From positions 1,832,039-1,896,038 of the forward strand of contig NZ_NIST01000001.1 of NCBI RefSeq assembly GCF_002335745.1: DNA of 64,000 nucleotides. Reading direction: 5' to 3'. Origin of the DNA: Evansella halocellulosilytica (lineage in GTDB: Bacteria > Bacillota > Bacilli > Bacillales > Salisediminibacteriaceae). Of this stretch, positions 59,424 to 64,000 are shown piece by piece; position 1 is the stretch's first letter; each line of letters opens with the position of its first letter. The notes under the pieces are model-generated. The model was not told the DNA's origin, ran no database searches, and was given only the letters and a program-made list of their open reading frames with translations. A program made the translations under genes and the position numbers.

Positions 59424-60913
59424 TACATCGCCCTCCCATCATTTGCTTTTATTTGATCTTCTTTCTTTTTAAAATAGACTCCTGTGAATACAATAAGAAC
59501 GATTAACACCCCAATTATGATGACTCCAGGTCTCGTAAGCCAAGTAAATTCATATCTAGACATTGAAATCCATAAATATCGTTCAGTTGCTGGAGCTAAG
59601 ACAAAACCGATAAGCATTGGTGCTCGCGGCCAATCTAGGCGTAACATAATCCAACCAAGCATTCCAATTACAACAAAAACAATTAAATCTCCCCAATTGG
59701 AAGAGCTTTGGAATGCGCCGAGGAGAATAATGATTAACAGAAACGGTACAAGCTTTTTGGCAGGTATATTGCTTATTTTTGAAATTGGTTTACTCAAAAG
59801 CAAACACGCTGCCGCCCCGATTACATTTGCAATGACTAAGGTCCACACAATAGACAATGTTAATGAAAGCTCGGTGGTTACCAAGCTCGGTCCTGCCTGC
59901 AACCCTAATAAGGTTAGACCTCCCAACAGGATAGCAGTAGTGCCGCTTCCCGGAATTCCAAACATCAACGTAGGTATTAATGAACCACCTTCCTTAGCAT
60001 TGTTTGAACTCTCAGGAGCGACTACACCACGAATATCCCCATCACCAAACCGATTTTGCCGAGACGTTTGTTTTGCAACTCCGTAAGATACCCAATCAAC
60101 GACACTCCCGCCAACACCGGGTATGAAACCAAGAACAGAACCAAGTGCAGAGCTTCGAAGTACTAGCCATTTATTCGCAACAATATCCTTGAAACCTTTT
60201 GTCCACCCTCCTAATTTTGGAACTTTTTTTGAAATGCTTTGATCTGCTGCAAGTAAGTCTACCATAACTGGGAAAGCAAATAGTCCAAGTGCAAATACTG
60301 CTAGAGGAATACCATTAAATAAATAGACGAACTCAAATGTATATCGATATTCCGGCACAGCAGGTGCACTGCCAACACTTCCAAGCATGAGTCCAAATAA
60401 TCCTGCTAAAATCCCCCGGACAGGGAACTTTCCAGCCAAAATTCCAACCATGCTTAGCCCTAGTAAAGCGAGCATAAATAATTCAGGTGATCCAAAAGCA
60501 AGTACTAATGGCCTAATAACAGGGATAGAAAGGTAAAGTATGACTCCACCAATAATTCCTCCAATCATGGAAGCGATAAACGCAGCGCTTAATGCTCTCG
60601 AAGCTTCTCCGTTTTGTGCTAAGGGATATCCATCCATAATAGTAGCTTGAGACCCCGAAGAGCCAGGGACACCTAATAAAATTGATGGGAAGGTGTCCCC
60701 AGTGTGCAATACAGCAGTCATCCCTATTAGTAGAGCCATTCCGGAAAAGGGGTCCATACCGTAGACAAATGGCAGGAGTATAGCCATACCTACTGTACCG
60801 CTTAATCCAGGAAGAAGACCGATTGTTAATCCTAATCCGATTCCTAATAGCATAAATAATAGTCTTGATGGTTCCAAAATCATTAACAATGCTTCTATTC
60901 CAGCTTCTATCAA
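59423..60913 (-). CDS. tctA: Tripartite tricarboxylate transporter large subunit TctA
   Basis: A 496-residue membrane protein with about 12 helices. TctA signatures are visible: GLTIGLLPGLSGTVGMAILLPF near the start, LLGVPGSSGSQATIMDGYPLA, and FIPGVGGSVVDWVSYGVAKQ, with repeated Gly-Pro-Gly motifs forming the transport path. It moves citrate-like or other carboxylates with a cation gradient, using the binding protein TctC. It lies between tctC and tctB, the usual order. Confidence 0.92.
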   Translation of the reverse strand: MIEAGIEALLMILEPSRLLFMLLGIGLGLTIGLLPGLSGTVGMAILLPFVYGMDPFSGMALLIGMTAVLHTGDTFPSILLGVPGSSGSQATIMDGYPLAQNGEASRALSAAFIASMIGGIIGGVILYLSIPVIRPLVLAFGSPELFMLALLGLSMVGILAGKFPVRGILAGLFGLMLGSVGSAPAVPEYRYTFEFVYLFNGIPLAVFALGLFAFPVMVDLLAADQSISKKVPKLGGWTKGFKDIVANKWLVLRSSALGSVLGFIPGVGGSVVDWVSYGVAKQTSRQNRFGDGDIRGVVAPESSNNAKEGGSLIPTLMFGIPGSGTTAILLGGLTLLGLQAGPSLVTTELSLTLSIVWTLVIANVIGAAACLLLSKPISKISNIPAKKLVPFLLIIILLGAFQSSSNWGDLIVFVVIGMLGWIMLRLDWPRAPMLIGFVLAPATERYLWISMSRYEFTWLTRPGVIIIGVLIVLIVFTGVYFKKKEDQIKANDGRAM

Positions 60914-60946
60914 TGTTGGTCCCCCTTTAGTGCGGCTTTTTTACTT

Positions 60947-62044
60947 TTAATCAACGGTGACATCATACTCTTCTAAGAGAAATTGTTTTACCCATTCAAT
61001 AACATCATCCGAAACATCTAACATATTGTTAAGTGCACTGTCCAGCTCTTCCCCAATATATGGTTCATAACCGCCAAGTACTTCTTCTCCTTCTTCCATA
61101 AAGGATTGTTCATCAATCATTTCTTCAGCACCAGCTCTAAGTTCTTCTATTGCTTGTTCAGGTGCGTCTCCATGTGTCCAAATAACTTTTTGAATAGTGA
61201 AAGAAGAGGTTACAAATGTTTTATAAGCCTCCCATGCAACCCCAGAAGGTTCTTCACCATGCAGGTCTTCATAAAACTCTTTTAAAGTTGGAAGGTCAGG
61301 GAAAGCCGGGTCTCTTACCAATTCTCCATTTTCCATTTGTCCAAAGGAATAAAGCGGCTCCGCTGTTCCTTGATCTATAAGAGGTTCTATACTCGAGTTA
61401 TACGCAGAAGTAGTTTGATAATCAATATTGGATTCTCCCTGTTCAAATGCGACACGTGCCGGACCTCGACCTTCATAACCCATATTTGCTTGTACATCTA
61501 GGCCTAGAACTTCAAACGATAATAACGTAACTAAATCTAATCCAGTCGAGCTAATACCGGCATATACTAAAGGTTCTGGGCTATTCTGAATATTAGCTGC
61601 AATTTCCGGGTTTGTATAAACTACTCCGCCAGTAGGGAAACCAACAATAGACTTCATTTCATTTAAATCGTAGTGAACAGCAGATTGCCCCAATAAAAAT
61701 GGAGTATGGGTAGATGCACTACTTGTCAATACATTTAATCCATCTGCTTCTTTCATAGTGGCATATTCATTTGCACCCGTAATACTTTCTCCTCCAGGAA
61801 CATTGACTACTTGAATATTCGGATTACCATCTGTATGATCCGCTAAAAAAGGAGCTACAAATCTTGCAAATACGTCAGTCCCTCCGCCAGCGCCAAATGG
61901 AACTAACATTTCAATACTAGCGTCTTGATAGAAAACCTCGTCTTCTCCAGATACCGTCTCACTTTCTGTATTGCATGCTGCAAGGCTTAATGTAACCGCT
62001 GTCAAAACTGAGATCAAAAAAATGTAACGTTTTAGTCTCTTCAT
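60947..62044 (-). CDS. tctC: Tripartite tricarboxylate transporter binding lipoprotein TctC
   Basis: A 365-residue Bug-family substrate-binding protein. A lipoprotein signal ends in LAAC (KRLKRYIFLISVLTAVTLSLAAC), and the mature part has IEMLVPFGAGGGTDVFARFVAPFLADH, the typical Bug fold opening that closes on a carboxylate group. The start at 62044 is preferred because AAGGAG lies seven bases upstream. Earlier ATG codons are too near or lack a site. The family suggests tricarboxylate import; the precise substrate is inferred from neighbouring genes. Confidence 0.88.
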   Translation of the reverse strand: MKRLKRYIFLISVLTAVTLSLAACNTESETVSGEDEVFYQDASIEMLVPFGAGGGTDVFARFVAPFLADHTDGNPNIQVVNVPGGESITGANEYATMKEADGLNVLTSSASTHTPFLLGQSAVHYDLNEMKSIVGFPTGGVVYTNPEIAANIQNSPEPLVYAGISSTGLDLVTLLSFEVLGLDVQANMGYEGRGPARVAFEQGESNIDYQTTSAYNSSIEPLIDQGTAEPLYSFGQMENGELVRDPAFPDLPTLKEFYEDLHGEEPSGVAWEAYKTFVTSSFTIQKVIWTHGDAPEQAIEELRAGAEEMIDEQSFMEEGEEVLGGYEPYIGEELDSALNNMLDVSDDVIEWVKQFLLEEYDVTVD

Positions 62045-62127
62045 TTTCATTCTCCTTTCTAGCAGTTTGTTTTTTAAAACTTTAATAAATTTCAAATATT
62101 TAGACTAATAAAATGTTATTATAGTGA

Positions 62128-62184
62128 CTATGATAAATCAAATAGCAAAAATTAATGAGGACCATAAATATTATTTATGATAGA
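62128..62184 (-). promoter_or_regulatory. Candidate regulatory region of tctCAB
   Basis: CTATGATAAATCAAATAG (62128-62145) has inverted ends, CATAAATA-T-TATTTATG (62163-62179) is a perfect palindrome, and TTTATGATAGA (62174-62184) is identical to 55909-55919. A reverse-strand TATAAT lies at 62118-62123. LysR control is inferred. Confidence 0.45.
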
Positions 62185-62299
62185 GATTTAAGACGAAAGG
62201 TCCGGAACTAGTTTAAAGTGTACATAACTACTATTTACTAAAGTTTCGTAGAGTCAACTAGAGTTACGATGATGACCAAGGAGTAAAAAAATAAATTAG

Positions 62300-62346
62300 T
62301 TGACATTTATGAAGGACAATATTATCATTTTATGTAACCGGTTACA
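62300..62346 (+). promoter_or_regulatory. Promoter and operator of the ribose operon
   Basis: TTGACA (62300-62305), a 17-base spacer and TATCAT (62323-62328) form the promoter. TGTAACCGGTTACA (62333-62346), a perfect 14-base palindrome with central CCGG, overlaps the expected start point and is the likely RbsR operator. Binding there would block transcription. Confidence 0.75.
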
Positions 62347-62368
62347 CAAAGTTTGAGGCGGGATATTG

Positions 62369-63349
62369 ATGACGACGATTAGAGATGTTGCGAAACATGC
62401 AAATGTATCAGTAGCAACGGTTTCAAGAGTAATAAATAAAAAAGGATATGTGAGTAAAGAGGCTGAAAAAGCAGTATTAGCCTCGATTAAAGAACTAAAT
62501 TATCAACCAAATTCAGTTGCGAGATCTCTTTATCATAAAACGTCAGGCATGATCGGATTAATTTTGCCAGACATAACAAACCCTTTTTTTCCGGAGCTGG
62601 CTCGTGCGATTGAAGATGTGGCACTGACATACGGTTACACAGTCGTTTTATGTAATACAGATGAAGAAGTCGAAAAAGAGCGTAAATATTTAGACGCGTT
62701 AAAGCAAAAGTATGTTGATGGAGTAATTTTAACGACTAATCAGCTCACATTTAACGATTATGAACAATTAGATGTCCCAATCGTTGCACTAGATAGAGTC
62801 GTGAGTGAACAAATTCCAACCGTAGTTTCGAAAAACAAAGATGGAGCTATTGAAGCGACAGAACATTTAGTTAAACAAGGATGCCAATTCCTCGCTCATA
62901 TTCGCGGACCGAAAGGATTAGGGCCTGCAGATGATCGATACTTAGGATTTAAAGAAGTTGTTGAAAGAAGATGCTTAGCGAATATCGTCATCGAAGCAGA
63001 CTTTCATATTGACGGCTCTGAAAAAGTAACGAGAGAGCTATTAGAAAAACATCCATCTATCGATGGGATCTTTGCTAGCAGTGATGTGACAGCAGCAGGT
63101 GTAATGAAAGCGGCACATACAGTCGGAAAGCGAATTCCAGATGATTTGCAGGTAGTCGGATTTGACGGAATTCCACTAGGTAATATGCTCGTCCCATCAT
63201 TAACGACAGTCGAACAATCGATTTATGAAATGGGTGCTTTATCTGCGAGACTACTAATCAAACAAATTGAGAAAAAACCATTAGAATCGTTCCACTATGA
63301 AGTACCGACAAAGCTTATTGTTCGAGAAACGACGACAGGGAGGGACTGA
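62369..63349 (+). CDS. rbsR: Ribose operon repressor, LacI family
   Basis: A 326-residue LacI-family regulator. The HTH reads TIRDVAKHANVSVATVSRVINK, followed by the hinge YQPNSVARSLYHKTS and effector domain start MIGLILPDITNPFFPELARA. It is directly followed by ribokinase, the arrangement of Bacillus rbsR-rbsK. It probably binds the palindrome at 62333 and is released by ribose. ATG 62369 is taken rather than the adjoining TTG, with GAGGCGGGA upstream. Only the first genes of the operon are inside the window. Confidence 0.9.
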   Translation: MTTIRDVAKHANVSVATVSRVINKKGYVSKEAEKAVLASIKELNYQPNSVARSLYHKTSGMIGLILPDITNPFFPELARAIEDVALTYGYTVVLCNTDEEVEKERKYLDALKQKYVDGVILTTNQLTFNDYEQLDVPIVALDRVVSEQIPTVVSKNKDGAIEATEHLVKQGCQFLAHIRGPKGLGPADDRYLGFKEVVERRCLANIVIEADFHIDGSEKVTRELLEKHPSIDGIFASSDVTAAGVMKAAHTVGKRIPDDLQVVGFDGIPLGNMLVPSLTTVEQSIYEMGALSARLLIKQIEKKPLESFHYEVPTKLIVRETTTGRD

Positions 63350-63355
63350 TATACG

Positions 63356-64000
63356 ATGAAGAAACCAACAATTACGGTTATAGGCAGTATTAATATGGAC
63401 ATGGTTACGACAACCGATCAAGTACCAGATCAAGGTGAGACCGTGTTAGGTAAAGCGTTTCAAACCGTTCATGGTGGGAAAGGTGCGAACCAAGCTGTTG
63501 CAGCAGCACGGCTTGGTGCAGACGTTCACATGATCGGCAGAGTAGGAGACGACCCTTTCGGCAGTGTATTAAAGGATGGATTAGAAGTCGAAGGTGTTTC
63601 TACGTCTTGTGTGGAACCGGTTACACACAAAAGTTCCGGAGTCGCATCGATTATATTATCGAACCAAGACAATCGGATTATTGTCACGCCAGGTGCAAAT
63701 AACGATGTTACACCTGAATACGTTCAACAATTTTTAGACGTGATCACGAACAGTGACGTTGTGTTGCTCCAATTTGAAATTCCGTTGAAAACAGTTGAAT
63801 ACGTCCTTCAATTGTGTGAGGAACATGGAGTACCAGTTATTGTAAATCCAGCACCAGCCCAACAGCTGAAGCTAGAAAGCTGGTTAAAGGCAACATGTAT
63901 TACTCCGAATGAATCGGAAAAAAGTCAATTATTTAGCGACTCGATTGACAGTCCATTGTTAGAAAAGTTAATTGTGACGAAAGGAAATGCAGGGGCTGTT
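63356..64000 (+). CDS. rbsK: Ribokinase, C-terminus beyond window
   Basis: The reading frame from ATG 63356 stays open to the window end (215 codons). It starts [20 protein letters not shown] and has the ribokinase [15 protein letters not shown] motif near residues 40-55 and [11 protein letters not shown] later, both typical of PfkB-family ribokinases that phosphorylate D-ribose at O5. About 80-90 residues, including the catalytic Asp, lie outside. GGGAGGG is upstream, and the start follows rbsR by six bases. An internal operator-like sequence lies at 63612. Confidence 0.92.
   Translation, partial: MKKPTITVIGSINMDMVTTTDQVPDQGETVLGKAFQTVHGGKGANQAVAAARLGADVHMIGRVGDDPFGSVLKDGLEVEGVSTSCVEPVTHKSSGVASIILSNQDNRIIVTPGANNDVTPEYVQQFLDVITNSDVVLLQFEIPLKTVEYVLQLCEEHGVPVIVNPAPAQQLKLESWLKATCITPNESEKSQLFSDSIDSPLLEKLIVTKGNAGAV
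63612..63627 (+). promoter_or_regulatory. Second RbsR-operator-like site inside rbsK
   Basis: TGGAACCGGTTACACA matches the operator region TGTAACCGGTTACACA at 62333-62348 in 15 of 16 bases. It lies 1279 bases downstream within the coding sequence and could act as an auxiliary operator for repression by looping. Confidence 0.45.

Noticed and set aside
59484-60086. 200-codon open frame on the + strand
   Set aside because: It is the complement of tctA, whose Gly/Pro-rich membrane codons leave the opposite strand open. It shows no protein family features.

Overview
The window looks like a chromosome segment of a low-GC Gram-positive bacterium of the Bacillaceae. The signs are strong AGGAGG-type ribosome binding sites, frequent TTG/GTG starts, catabolite (cre) boxes, sigma-A promoters, a Bacillus-type eps operon with an eps-associated RNA element, and family 1 sugar ABC systems without their own ATPase. 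A strongly acidic linker after the lipobox of the sugar-binding protein and an NhaC-type antiporter hint at an alkaliphile or salt-adapted soil bacillus, but the species cannot be named.

Layout. 0.1-3.2 kb: small housekeeping or detoxification genes, two of them broken (a frameshifted GNAT acetyltransferase and a VOC gene with an internal stop). 3.5-10.7 kb: a beta-glucoside module (binding lipoprotein, two permeases, LacI regulator, GH1 beta-glucosidase) followed by a second, closely related LacI regulator on the other strand. 10.8-15.3 kb: DJ-1/PfpI protein, DUF1761 protein, NhaC antiporter, a membrane-anchored protein resembling the C-terminal domain of polymorphic toxins, and another LacI regulator. 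15.5-37.3 kb: a long exopolysaccharide operon (epsA, epsB, EAR RNA, epsC, polymerase, sugar transferases, aminotransferase, PglK-like ABC transporter, galE). 37.3-46.7 kb: a paeninodin-type lasso-peptide cluster with two cyclases and two different precursor genes missed by a 60-residue cut-off, plus one shared set of kinase, leader-binding protein, leader peptidase, nucleotidyltransferase and exporter. 47-51.8 kb: unrelated single genes (phosphoesterase, DppA-like aminopeptidase, methyltransferase, MBL hydrolase). 51.9-62.1 kb: a tricarboxylate catabolic island (TctCAB transport, TcuA-like flavoprotein, PrpF-like isomerase, isocitrate/isopropylmalate-type dehydrogenase, 2-hydroxyacid dehydrogenase, split AbrB permease, LysR regulator). 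62.3 kb to the end: start of a ribose operon (rbsR, rbsK cut by the window end).

Main discovery. The exopolysaccharide operon and the lasso cluster appear wired together. A 16-bp box of the form GTTC-N8-GAAC, with a conserved GTTCGTTAT left half, lies inside the eps promoter, in the eps leader, beside the EAR element and twice in front of the second lasso cyclase. The geometry resembles SinR operators of Bacillus biofilm genes. The first cyclase/precursor pair has no obvious promoter and lies behind a terminator at the end of the eps operon, so EAR-driven antitermination could carry transcription into it. Both precursors end in Ser and an HPr-kinase-like tailoring kinase is encoded, so C-terminal phosphorylation as in paeninodin is predicted. 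The second precursor has two Cys in an unusually long core, which could give a disulfide-bearing lasso peptide.

The window contains no rRNA, tRNA, CRISPR array or intact insertion sequence that I can see. It does contain several intergenic repeat families: GGTGCCAGGCACC palindromes, a roughly 90-bp dispersed element in two copies, and a 21-bp tandem repeat.
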